The notes under the pieces were generated by a model, which was not told the DNA's origin, did not search any database, and saw only the letters and a list, made by a program, of their open reading frames with translations. A DNA stretch of 64,000 nt from UBA1724 sp963621575 (lineage in GTDB: Bacteria; Verrucomicrobiota; Lentisphaeria; Oligosphaerales; Oligosphaeraceae), in assembly GCA_963621575.1 (NCBI GenBank), contig CAVFEH010000011.1:5478-69477 (forward strand). The letters are read 5' to 3'. Below, in pieces: positions 26,501 to 38,500 of the stretch. How positions within the stretch are numbered: position 1 is the stretch's first letter; each line of letters begins with the position of its first letter. The translations under genes and the position numbers were made by a program.

Positions 26501-29500
26501 TTGGTGAGACCGTCGCCATCGGAGTCGACGTCGCCGTCCAGAGTCTTGCCATCGCCAGCCAGGGAGTAGGGGTCGTTGGGATCCGCACCCTGTTTGCGGA
26601 GCAGGTACTCATAGTAGTCGGAGAGCTTGTCGTCATCCGCATCGGAGTCGCCGTCGGCGGTGTCCAGATCTCCGAAGTTGGAGTACTCCCACCAATCGGC
26701 AATGCCGTCGTTGTCGGAGTCGCCATCCTGATACTCCTCGGAGTCGGTGATGGAGAGGCGGGCGTCACCCTTGAAGGTGGCAGCCAGACCATCGGAGGCC
26801 ATCTCCTTGGCGTAGGCGTCGTAGACCTGGTTGTAAACGCTCCGGGCGCTCTCCAGGGCGGCCTCGGCATTGGCCAGCGCGGTCTTCTCCTCGTCGGAGG
26901 GGCTGCTGCTGGCGTCGTAGGCGGACTTGGCGGCGCCGTAGGCAGTCTGGGCGCTTTCCAGATTGCTCTTGGCCTGGGTCAAAGCCTCGGAGAGGGCGGA
27001 ACGGGTCTTGTAGGTGACGGCGGGGAACTTCTTGCCGGAGGCCACCGTGTAGTTGCAGGCGAAGTAGGCAGCCATATTCGCAGTGTCGGCAGTGAGGAAG
27101 ACATTGCGGTTGGCGGCGATCTCGTCCTGGGTCAGGACCTTGTTCCAGATGCGGACCTCGTCCAGGAGGACGGAGAGACGCTCGGTGGCGGTGGAGCCGT
27201 CGCCGAAGTAGAGCTTGCCGTCCACGGAGTCATCGGTGGAGCGCAGGCGTGCCGCGATCTTGCCGGAGTCGTAGAGGTGCTCCTCGCCGTCCGCGTAGGC
27301 CAGGATGGTGATCTGGGCGCGTGCGGCGGCGACCTGCTCCACCGTGAAGGCGGCGTGGACCCAGGTTCCGGTGGGCACCGTCCAGTCGAGAGTGGCGGTC
27401 GTAAGTCTGGTGGCGGAGAAGAGGTTGGGCAGCGTCAGGGCGAGCTTGCCGTCCTTCAGACCGAACCAGAAGTCCCCGCGGGCGCCTTCGCGGTCGGCGC
27501 TCTTCTGCAACAGGGTTCCGCTGGCGACAGAGCTGTCGGAGAGCTTGAACCAGAGTTCGCCGGACCACTTGGAGAGGTCGTCGATCATTCCATTGAAGTC
27601 GGGCACCACGGCGTAGGGCGCGGTGCGCGCCGCAATGGTGGAGGTGTGCCTCTTGATGGTGTTGGTGGCCTCGTCGTAGACCAGGTCGATGACCTCGTGG
27701 GCCTCCAGAATCAGATCCAGTGCCTTGTTGCTCCAGGGATCGGAGGCGTCGGTGGGATCGGTCTCGGCCATGATTTCGTCACGGTCGTTGAGGCCGTCAC
27801 CATCGGTGTCGCGGCGGGTGGGATCGGTGCCGAAGACCTTGTTCTCGGCCTCATTGGCCAGGCCGTCACCGTCGAAGTCCACCTCGCCGTCCGTGGCGTT
27901 GAGGTAGAACTTCGCGTCGACGACAAGATCCGTGACATCGGAGGTGGTTCCATAGAGGAGGAACTTGCCTTCAGCAGTCTGGGTGACACGCAGATACTTC
28001 CCGTTGGAGAGCTCGGCGTAGAAGCTGCGTCCGGGAGTCTGGGTCTTGATGGGATCATACCCCATCTTGTACTCCTGGAGGTCGGTGACGCCGTCGCCGT
28101 CGAAGTCGGTGGTGTCGTCCGCAGTCGTCAGGTCGCCGAAGTACTTCATCTCCCATTCGTCGGGGATGCCGTCATTGTCGGTATCCACGAAGTCGGGATC
28201 ATCATCGTCATCAGGATCATCGGGATCCACGGGAGTGGGGCCGGGGCCGGGATCGGGGCCGGGGCCGGGATCGGGATCGATCTCCTGTCCGTCAACATCG
28301 ACCGCCACCAGCTCGGCGGGATTGCCGGCGTAGTCGGTGAGGGCGGTATCGGCGGTGAAGGAGGCGCTGACCTTCAACTTAGTGTTGTCGTAGTCAGCGG
28401 CAGTCTTGCCCTCGGGCAGTCCAAGAGTCAGGGTCACGATCTTGCCAGAGGTGGAGAGGGTGCAGCCGGTGACCTCGAAGGCGTTTCCAGTCTCCACATC
28501 GATGACCGTCCAGACGGAGAGATCGGTGCCGGAGAGGCGCTTCATGCCCTCATCGAAGGTCAGAATGACCATATCGACGTACTCGCCGCTCTCGCTGGCA
28601 GAGGCGGTGGACTCCAGCTGGGGAGGCTTGGAGTCAATTGTGATGACGCCAGTGACCACAGAGGGGCTCTTGGTGAGGGTCTTGTTGAGGACCACGTCGC
28701 TGTTGTTGATGGTGGCGGTGAACTGGTCGCCGGCATCCACCAGGTTGGTGTTGTTGGCGGTGGTGCTGGGGATGACCACGACGAAGAAGTCGAAGAGTCC
28801 GTCCTGCGTCTCGCTGGTGATGGCGTTGTTGGAGGCGGGGGCCAGAGTCACGATCTGGGTATTGCCCTCCTGGCTCCAGGAAGGAGCGCCGGAGAGGGGC
28901 ACGAAGGCGTCGATGGCGGGATCGAAGGCGCCATTGCCATCCAGATCGCGCCACAGCTGGACGCCGGAGGTCTCGTCCGCCGTCAGCTTGCAGAAGTCGC
29001 TGGTGTTCCAGCCCTTCACGTTGTCGAAGCGGACGGTGATGCTGGTGAGGACCACGTCGGAGGCGCCGCTGTTTGCGATATCCAGTCCGATGATGCCGCT
29101 GGCCGCGCTCAGGGCGGTGGCGAATTCGGCGTTGGAGTTGTCGGGAGTGATGCGGCGGATGGAGCGGGCGGAGTTCGCCAGGAATTCCCAGGCCATCTCC
29201 ATGTCATCCCAGTTCTCGTCAACGGAGAGGATGATGGCATTGTCCAGGGAGTATCCGTCAGCGGGGGTGCTGAGCTTCACATAGTCGGTATCCGCGAAGG
29301 CGCGGAGGGCCTCGCCCAGGTGGTCGGCCACCACGAAGTCGCCGTCTTCCGCGGCGGGATTGAGGATTACCTGGTCGTCTGCGGCCAGGGTCCAGGCGCC
29401 CATGGCGGTGCCCGCGCAAGTGCGCAGGATGATCACGTCATGGAGAGGATCGTAGTTGCGGTTGGCGTCGCCGTCGGCATCCAGATAGAAGAGTACGAGC

Positions 29501-32500
29501 TCGCCATCGGCCACAGCGGCGCCCTCGGCGGGCGTCTCAGGCAGAATGGCCAGGGCGTTGTCCTGGAGGGAGACGGTCTTGGTGCCGACGCCCTGGGTCG
29601 CCACGGAGTCGGTGTCGATGACGACGTCCATCCAGGGCAGGCTGTAGACCAGATCGGTGTCGAAGAAGACAGGCTCGTTCTCGGACCATTCGCCGTCTCC
29701 GTCCACGTCGTAGAAGGAGAGATGGTCGGCGGCGGTGAAGACCTTGTCGGAGTCAGCCTGGTTGATGCGGTCGGTGCCCAGGGTGAACTTGCCATCCATG
29801 TCCACATCCGTGTAGAGGCAGGTCGTGGAGCCGGCCAGGCTGGTCAGCTTGGAGCCCAGGGCGACGGCGGTGCCGTCATTCGCATCCACGGGGGCGCCTG
29901 CGAGGCTGTAAGCCAGGACGTCTTCCTGGAAGAAGCGCTGAGGATCAAAGGTGACCACGATGGCGCTGTCGCCGGAGCCCAGAGTGAGAGTGACGGGCTT
30001 GGTGAGGTCGGTGATGACCGCGCTGTTGCCATTCCAGTTCAGAGTGTAGGCGCCGTTGAGGCCGCGCTTCAGCGTCACGGTCTGGTAGCCGTTGACTGCA
30101 GATCCCGCGGAGCGGACCAGCAGTCCGCCAGTGGCGGTGGCAGGCTCAACGCCCACCACGTCGGCGAAGTCGGCGTTGATGCTGGTGGAGAGGATATCTG
30201 TCTTCACGCCGCTGGCCACGCTGGCCGCGCCGGTGCTGTAGGCGATGTCATCCACATCCATGGCGGCGTAGAAGCGGATGCCGTAGGGCAGTTCGTCGCT
30301 CATGCGGGCCACCACGAAGAGGTCGGCGGTCTTGTCCTGGTCGGCGGGAACCACGCAGGATTCGTCTGCCAGCAGGAAGTCGTAGTGGGTGGTGCCGGTG
30401 GCCTCGTCATAAGTGGCAAGGATGGTGCACTCCACTGCGGTGTCGACGGAAGGATCCAGCTTTCCGTCGCCATTGGCGTCGCGGTAGAGGATCAGTCCGC
30501 GCTTGGCGGAGTCGGTGGCCTTCAGGGAAGCCAGGGCGGTCTCGGGGTCGAAGCCCTCCACATTCACCAGGTCAATGCCGACGCTGGTGACATAAGGAGT
30601 GGCGCCGGTGGCGGTCTTGATGAAGTGGTTGACGCTGATGAGAGAAACCAGCTCGCCGGCATCCACGGTCTGGCCATAGGTGGTCTCCTTGGCGAAGAGA
30701 GTATTGGTGACGGTGGTACAGGTGATGGTCTGGCTGACAGCCTCCGCGAAGCTGACCACGGCACCGCGGGTCAGCTGGTTGTCAATTCCCTTGAGTTCCG
30801 TGCCGAAGGAGATGGACTGGTCGCGGTTCTTGTAGTCGGCGTAGGTATAGTCCGGCTCGGAGGGTTCCAGGAAGCTTGCGCTCATCCGGAAGCTGTCGCC
30901 GAAGGACATGTCCTGGGTGGTCTTCACGCAGACGAAGAAGTTCTGGTTGTCTTGGAGCGTGCCGTTCACGGGGGTGTTGAGCCACGCGGTGACGAAGTCG
31001 GGGTCGGGGACCAGCGAGCAGGTCCAGGTGTCGCCTCCGCCCACGAAGACGGGGGTCTCCTTGAGAGGCACGAACATGTCGGAGGCGGAGAAGGTTCCGG
31101 AACCATCCATGTCCCACCACAGGGAGACACCGCTGTTCTGATCGGCAGTGAGGTCGTTGAAGTGACTGGGAGTGACGCCAGAGACGCTGTGGAGGGTGAC
31201 ATCCACCCAGTAGAGGCTGTTCTGGTTCACGAAGACGCGGTCCGTGACAGCCGCGTTGGGCAGGCTGGCGCCATTTCGGCGGACCACCAGGAAGGGCCGG
31301 CTGTAGTCATCGGCGACGCCGTCGCCATAGACGATGGCGAACTGGCCGGCCGCGGGCAGCTTCACGGAGCCACCGTTGCCGAAGGCGATGGTGCCATTGT
31401 CATAGGAGATGGTGTACCATCCCTGCTTCAGCATGTCACCCACTGCCATGATCTCCACGCCGGAGATGTTCCGCAGAGGAGTCACCACGCGGCCATTGGC
31501 GCAGTAGACAGGCAGAGTCTCGGAGGTGGCGCCGCCCAGGACACTGGTCTGCACCACGATGTAGTCGGCCTTGCTGCCGGAGGCGCCCTTCAGGACGTAG
31601 ATGCCGGCCTGGCTGGCGTCCACGGCGGCGCCGCCATTCCAGGCGAGCTTGGTGCCATTGCGGGTCAGAGTGGAATCGCCCACGGTGGCGTCGATGCCCA
31701 CGGAGAGGACGCGCACGCCGCTGATGGCGGAGGGCTGCTGGATGTCGCGGGCGGTGTCGTTGCCCACCGTCAGGGCGACAGTCTGGTCGGCTTCGGGCAG
31801 AGCCACGATGGATCCGGTGGTCACGCCGTCGCCATCAAAATCAGCCACGTCGGCCAGGCGGCGGACCACCAGGAAGGCGGTGCCGGACTCGTCGGCCACC
31901 ACGAAGCGCTGGTTGGCGACATCGGAGAGTACCACGGCGGCGCCATTATCCAGGGTCAGGGAGCTGTCAGCGGCCTTGAAGACAAGGTTGTGCTTGCCGG
32001 CGGAGAGATTCTTGGAGATGGTCTCCACCAGGATGGAACCATCCAGGACATAGCGGGGACCGAAACCGCGGGAGGCGTCCTGCAGATTGACGGCCAGCAC
32101 GGGGATGGGCTCCTGGCTGGGGGCAGAGACATTGCCATTGGAGACATCCGCGGTCACTGCGGGAGCGGCGGCGCGCAGCTGGATGCCGCGGGCGCCGAAC
32201 TCCTGGACCGCCCAGGGCAGCGCGAAGAAATCCGCATTGCCGAAGATGGGAATGTCAATGCCTTCATCGTAGACGCCCAGGGTGCCGCCCACATCATACC
32301 AAAGGTCGTCGCCCGGCTCGTAGGAAACGTTGTACTCCAGGTCGTAGCTGCTGCCAGAGGTGGACGTGCCGGCGATGGTGCCGAACTGTCCGAAGAGTCC
32401 CTTCCAGGGATCGGTCTCGGGATTCAAGGCGCCGTTCTTCTTGGCGTAGTAGATCTCACGGGTATTGATGCCGTTCTCCTGGAGATCCAGCTTGCTAGCA

Positions 32501-35500
32501 CAGGTCTTGGACATGTCCAGAGCCGTGCCGCCATCATAGTAGGGAACGAAGGTGGTGTAGTTCAAATTGGATGCCGCGGAATCCTCGCCATTGGCCAGGG
32601 ATTCGCCGGCGTTCCAGCGATCGTCCCCATTGGCGTCGTAAAAACGGGTGTCGGTAAGACGATAGCCCTTCGTGCCATCGGGGGTGCCCCAGGTATCGGC
32701 CACGCTGTCGCCAGACTGGTAGGCGCCCATTTTGAGACCATCATCGGGGATCTGGGCGTAGAAGGACTCGCCGAAGCGGAAGGAATCGCTGGGGACCACG
32801 CGGATCTCGAAATCCGCGGAGCCAGGCTCGCCGCCCACGGTGGGCACTGCCACACCGTTCAGGGGCTTCAGGGTCACTTCACGGTAAAGGAGACCCTCCG
32901 CCGTGGTGCCAAGCTCGCTCCAAGTGAGGTTGTCGGCGGAGAGCTTCACGGGCTTCCCGGTGCTCAGATCATAGAGGAGGACGCCGCTGGTGCCGTCATC
33001 GGCCAGGGGTTTCAGGGAGACTGCGGGATCGAAGGCGCCATAGGAGGCGTCCACCAGACGGACCTTCACTGCAGTCAACTTGTAGCTCGCGGGGGCGGCC
33101 AGGTCCAAACTGGCAACCGCTGTTTCCTTGCCGACATTGATGCGGCTGGTCTTGGACTGCATGGCAGGCTGCGCCTTGCCATAGATGTAGATAGGACCAG
33201 ACAGCAAGGTGTTTGCAGGAGTCTTTTCAGTGCTGTAGGCGGCGGTGATATAGCTGGTGGCAGCAGGTGCCGCGAAAGCGTGGTACGCGCAGGTATTGCC
33301 AACGGAAGGCTTGGACCAATCCTTGTTTCCAGCGAGATTGCCCTCGATCTTTCCATTTGTCACGGAGACATTCTTCAAGGTGGCGTAGAAGGAAGAGCCG
33401 GGATGCATGCTGGTGTCCTTCGCCTTGACTGTAATGGAACCATCGTTGGTTGTGATCTCCACATCGCCGGAAGAGAACTCCCCGCCCTGGACAGCGATGG
33501 AATAAGCAGCGACATCACCGCGGTCGCCATTGCGGCTAGTTGTGCTGACTTGGGGCGTCGCACTGAGCACGCCGGCAACGCCCGCCTTGCAATTGGGCTG
33601 GATGTTGCTGCCGGAAGAGAATGTCAAGCCGCTGGCGTAGTTGGTCATGGTTCCGCCATTGGCATTCTCGATGCGGAAGACTTCCAGGGGCTCCTCGGCG
33701 GAGCCGCCCAAAACCTGGTAGGCAGACTGGACGGGATGGACGCCGGGAGCGGTGACATCAAACTGCGCCCACTCGCCCATGACGGTACCGGGTCCGAAGG
33801 CGTGCTCGATGGGATTCGCGGAGAAGAGGGTGCCGCGATAGGCGAAAGAAAGGTCGTCGATAGACGCACCTGCCTGGAAACGGAAGCGAATGGTGCTGTC
33901 ACTGACGAAAGTGGCGCCGACAGCACCCTTGGACAGATCGGTGTAACTCTGCTCGCTGGCGTTGTAGCCGGAGACGACGTTCTCACCCTGCCGGATGCCC
34001 AAGTCATCGGCGCCCAGGATGGGCTCGGAGAAACGGACATCCAGGAATTCGTAGGTGTCCAAGGAGTCCCCGGAGTTTGCCTTCAAATAGGGAGTCGCTC
34101 TCCAAGCGACGGCGGAAACTGCCTGGGGGGCGACACCATCCCAGGCGCAGGCGGGACCGAAGGAATCGCAAATCCAGATGGCATCCAGGGCACCGGCATC
34201 CTCGGCCTCGAGCGCAGTCTGGTCAACCGTGCGGATCCAGTAGATGCCGGCAGTCTCGTCATCGGAAGAGAAGTCCACATTCTTCAGGCCGGCATTCACA
34301 TGCTCATAGGTATAATCGACGGTCGCTTCCTTGCCTTCCTTGTCGATGTAGGGAATTTTCACCGTCACATCACTATCGGCAGCGATGATATCAACGCCAT
34401 AACCGGAATTGATGCGCTTGTCGTAGATCTGTTCATCCTCGAAACGGGGATTCACGTAGGTGACCATCACCTGGCGGTCACCGTATGTGCGGGGCGCAAC
34501 ATTGGTCTGGTCAAAGGTGACCCGGATGGTGGAGTAGATGTAGTTGGCGTCGTCCAGATTCCAGCCAGCAGCGTCGGTGGCCAGGCCATGGTTGGCATTC
34601 TGCTGAATGACGCTGACGCCCGTGACCGCGGCCCTCTGCCAGCCCGTTGGAGTCCTGCCCTCGGTTATGAGATTATAGAGGGCGCTGTCCTTGTCAACGG
34701 TGTTCAGAGGATATTTATCCAGACCGGGGAAGGCGCCCCAGCTCGTCTCCGAGGCAATCTTGTTCTCCACGTTGTCGGCGTCATCGGAGTGGACCCACAC
34801 GATGAAATTGGACATGGCGGAGGAACCCACCATCAACTGGGCGGGATTCTTCGCATCATGGCCCCAGGGATTGAAGAAGTTCATGTCAACGGCGTCCACA
34901 CGGCCGTCGGCATCCAAGTCACGGTAGTACATGCCGAAGCACATCTCACCGGCATCCACGCCATCCTGCTTGGTGATGTCAATGGAGTCATGCTGGAAGG
35001 TATAGATGTTGTTGGTGGTATCTGCGGAGGTCCAGACATACCCGGGGTCGCCCAGGATGCCGGGGGTCACCACGACGTCTTCGCCAACCAGGACCGCAGT
35101 TCCGATGATCTCCTCAGTCGTGTAATTGGCGTTGTCCCCCAGTGCGCTGACGAAGGTATAGCTGCCCTTCTTGTTGGTGAACATGGGAGGCAGCAGTCCG
35201 GCGTAGCCAGGCTTGTAGGCGGACTTCGCAGTGAGAGTGATGGAGCTGTCGCTCAGTGCATCCCCCTCGTAGTCGTAGATGCCATTGAACTCCACGCGAA
35301 TGGACGCCAGGGTCTTGCCGGCGGGGGCCAGGAGCGGCGCGTTGGCCGCGAGGTTAGCACCCAACAGGTCGATGATCACATAATTGGATCCCTCACGGTG
35401 ATGGATGCCGGGATTGTAGACATGGGCGTCCGTGCTGCTGTACAGGGTCAGCGCCTCCTCGGTGCTGTCACCATACACCGCGTAGACCTTGAAGTGGGAG

Positions 35501-38500
35501 GCGGTGATGGTAGAGGTGTAGGTGTCGCCCTCGTTGGCATAATAATGCGGGGTGTCCTCAGCGATCTTGATAAGATTCGAACTGCCAAGTTTGCGGTTGT
35601 TTCCCACGACGCGCTTGGAGAACCGAAGGGCGATGGAACCATTGTCCGCTCCAAGGGTGGCCTTCGACACATAGAGTCCACCAATAGCGGAGAGAGGCAG
35701 CTCTCCGGAGGTGGAGGTCTCGGAAGCCACATTGCCATTGGCGTCGTAAATGGCGTCGGCGTAAGGCCGGATCTCGATGGTCTCCACGCCGCTGGGGATG
35801 GGTTCCGTGCTGGAGCTCGTCATCTTGGGAGAGATGCTCAGGCGGCAGCGAATCACAGAGGCAGCGCCGGTGAGGGCAACGCCATTGGCGTCGGTGACCT
35901 CGTCCACTCGAACGGAGGTGGCAGTCCCTCCATTCGCCTTGAGGATGACCTTGAAGTCACCGGCTGCGACGGGGTCGCGCCAGTTGAGCTGGCTGGGGAG
36001 TGCCTTGCCCAGATTGACGTCATCGTCAGCCTTGGGGTCGGTCCATGCGCCGTCGCCATCGCCGTCCTTCCAGATGAAGTCTGCGGAGGAGACGCTGTTG
36101 CTCTGGTCCAAGTCGATGTAGTAGAGGTTGCTCCCGGTGGTGACAGCCTCTCCGGTGAAACCGTCGGCCACGCCGTTGCCCATCAAGAGTGTATCCTGTC
36201 CCGCCACGTATGTGAGGGAGCCATCCACGGAATTGTCGATCCAGGCGCCACTGCCCTCGGAGGTCCAGGAGGTGAAGAACTCCATGAGCTGGGTCTTCTT
36301 GGTGTTGTCAATACTGGTACCGCTGTTGATCTGGAAATTCTGGGGGAATGCGATGCCGGTGGAGCTGTAGTATGCGATCCGCTCCAAGGTATCGGAGTCG
36401 ATGTCGTTGATGAACTTCAGTTCATGGGTGCCGGTGGGATAGGAGCCGGGTCCCAGCCAGACGAGGTTGTAGACCTCTGGGCCGGTCTGGTCGGTGAAGG
36501 TCACCTCGGTGACTCCCGCCGCCGAGGAGTAGGTCCCATCCTCCTTCTTCACTCCGTAAGTGGGGGCGTTGATGACGATGGAAGGGATGAGCCCCGACCT
36601 GTCAATGGTATACAGGTCGCTGGTCGAGCGGCCATTCTTGCCATAGATCTCGTTGCAGTACTGGAGGGCGAAGGCGTCGGTGCCCAGATCAAAGGTTCCG
36701 TTGCCATCCACATCAATCCAGCGTAGGTAGCCGACCTCGATATCGTCTTTCGAAATAATCGAAACCTGGATTTTCACGGAGACCTTTCCATTGTCCCCGA
36801 TCTCGTCAAAGTGTCCCTTTGCGGTCTGTCCATCCAATCCGGATCCCCAGAGATAGGAGTCCACATCAGAGGAGAAGACGCCATCGGGAATTTCGCTGGC
36901 GCCCTTCCGGAAGAGGACATTGCCGTTATCGATGGTTTCGGCGTAGCGGTAGACGTTTCCGTCGGAGCCCAGGTTGGTGCCGTAGATTCTGGCGACAGTG
37001 CCCTCGCCGCCCACGGGCTTGTTGAAGGTAAGGGTGACGTATTGATTGCCGTCCTTCTTCTCGATCTTGGACGCGATGATGGCGGGCGCGGCGTTGTCCA
37101 CCATATAGGTCTCGCCGCCCAGGAAGGCGTCGCCCTCGGCGGGCAGGTAGTCCAGACGCACGAAGCCATATCCCTCGCCCACATTGACGGTGAGAATATC
37201 ACCTTCCAGGGAGCCGATGGCGGCGGCGGGGGCGGAAGTGCCGCGGACCTCGGCGTAGGAGCCCTCGCCACCCTGGTAGCTACGGGTGACGGTCACACGG
37301 AAGTCCTCCGCCTTCACATCGCCGGTGGCATCGACCTTGAAGGAGAGGATGTTGCCGGAAGCCAGGAATTCGTTTCCATTTCGGGTAATGGCGGTAACCA
37401 CGGCGGACTGTGTCACGGTGGAGGCCGGCTGGTTGACGATCGCGGGTCCCACATTGATGACGGGGACATTGTAGATGTCGGTGTGGTCGCCGGTGCCGTC
37501 CACATCGTAGTAGAGGAAGCTGCTCTTGAGGGTCAGGGTGGCGTCGGTCAGCTCGCCCAGGGAGGAGACATCAACCAGGATGGTGTCGCTCTCGGCGGCG
37601 GAGGCAAACGCGAAGCCCTTTAGGGAGTAGTTCCTGCCGCCGGCGGTGAGGGTGGCGGCGGATCCATCGATCTTCACGCCGCCGATGGCGCGGTTGAACT
37701 GCAGGACCAGGACGCCGTTCTCCAGGCTCCAGCCCTTCAGGGCCAGCTCGCCCACTTCCTCGGGCACGGCGATGAAATTCAGACCCCACTTGTTTGAGGA
37801 GAGGTTATTGATCTCCTTGTCTCCCAGGAAGATGTATCCGTCCTTCTCCAGGACGATCTCGTAGGAGTTGCCCTTGGCCACCTTGTCGATGGCCCAGATG
37901 CCCTTCCCGTCGGTGCCATTGCGGTAGTACTCGGCGCCATAGCCAGCCTCGCCTTCCTTCACCTGGGCATGGCAATCACCGCCGTCCACGCGGTCGTACC
38001 AGGCAAGCATGGTCTGCCAGGTCGCATCCTCGCCCTGCTTCTTGATACTGGCTTTCACTCCCGCCACGGGGACACCATTGGCGTCGGTCACACGACCAGA
38101 AATGATGTAGCCATTCAGGTCCTCGTTGGCCTGAAGCTTCATGTTCCGATAAATGTTGATGGCGTTGATCCCGACAGTGGATTTGCCCCAGGCGGAAGCA
38201 AAATGCTCGTCCAGATTGTACCAACCATTGGAGCCGCTGTCGCCCCAGCCCATGTTGAAGTGGTAGAACCAGCGGCCGTTGTGGGTGCCATAGCCATCCG
38301 CATAGATGCTGTGGCCGGCGGAAGCATCAGAGAGATTGATTGCGGCATAAATACTGACCGGCACAGGACGGTGGGCATCCAAGGAGGCGCGGATGGCGTC
38401 ATACATGCTGCCTGCGTTGTTTGTGGCAAAATAATCAAACTGCTTGAAAGTGCCGGAGGACACATTGCCACCGGTCTCCCCTGCATTGGTATGGTAGTAA

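Noticed and set aside
26390..28290. Asp/Gly-rich tandem text in the giant gene considered as a CRISPR or microsatellite repeat
   Set aside because: The repeats are protein-level TSP3 calcium motifs with variable DNA; there are no regular spacers.
20158..36726. A plus-strand open frame of about 5500 codons opposite the giant gene
   Set aside because: The translation is repetitive in Gly, Val, His and Asp with no domain, signal or ribosome site, and it mirrors the minus-strand gene, which has clear C10, LamG and PPC domains. It is a by-product of codon bias.
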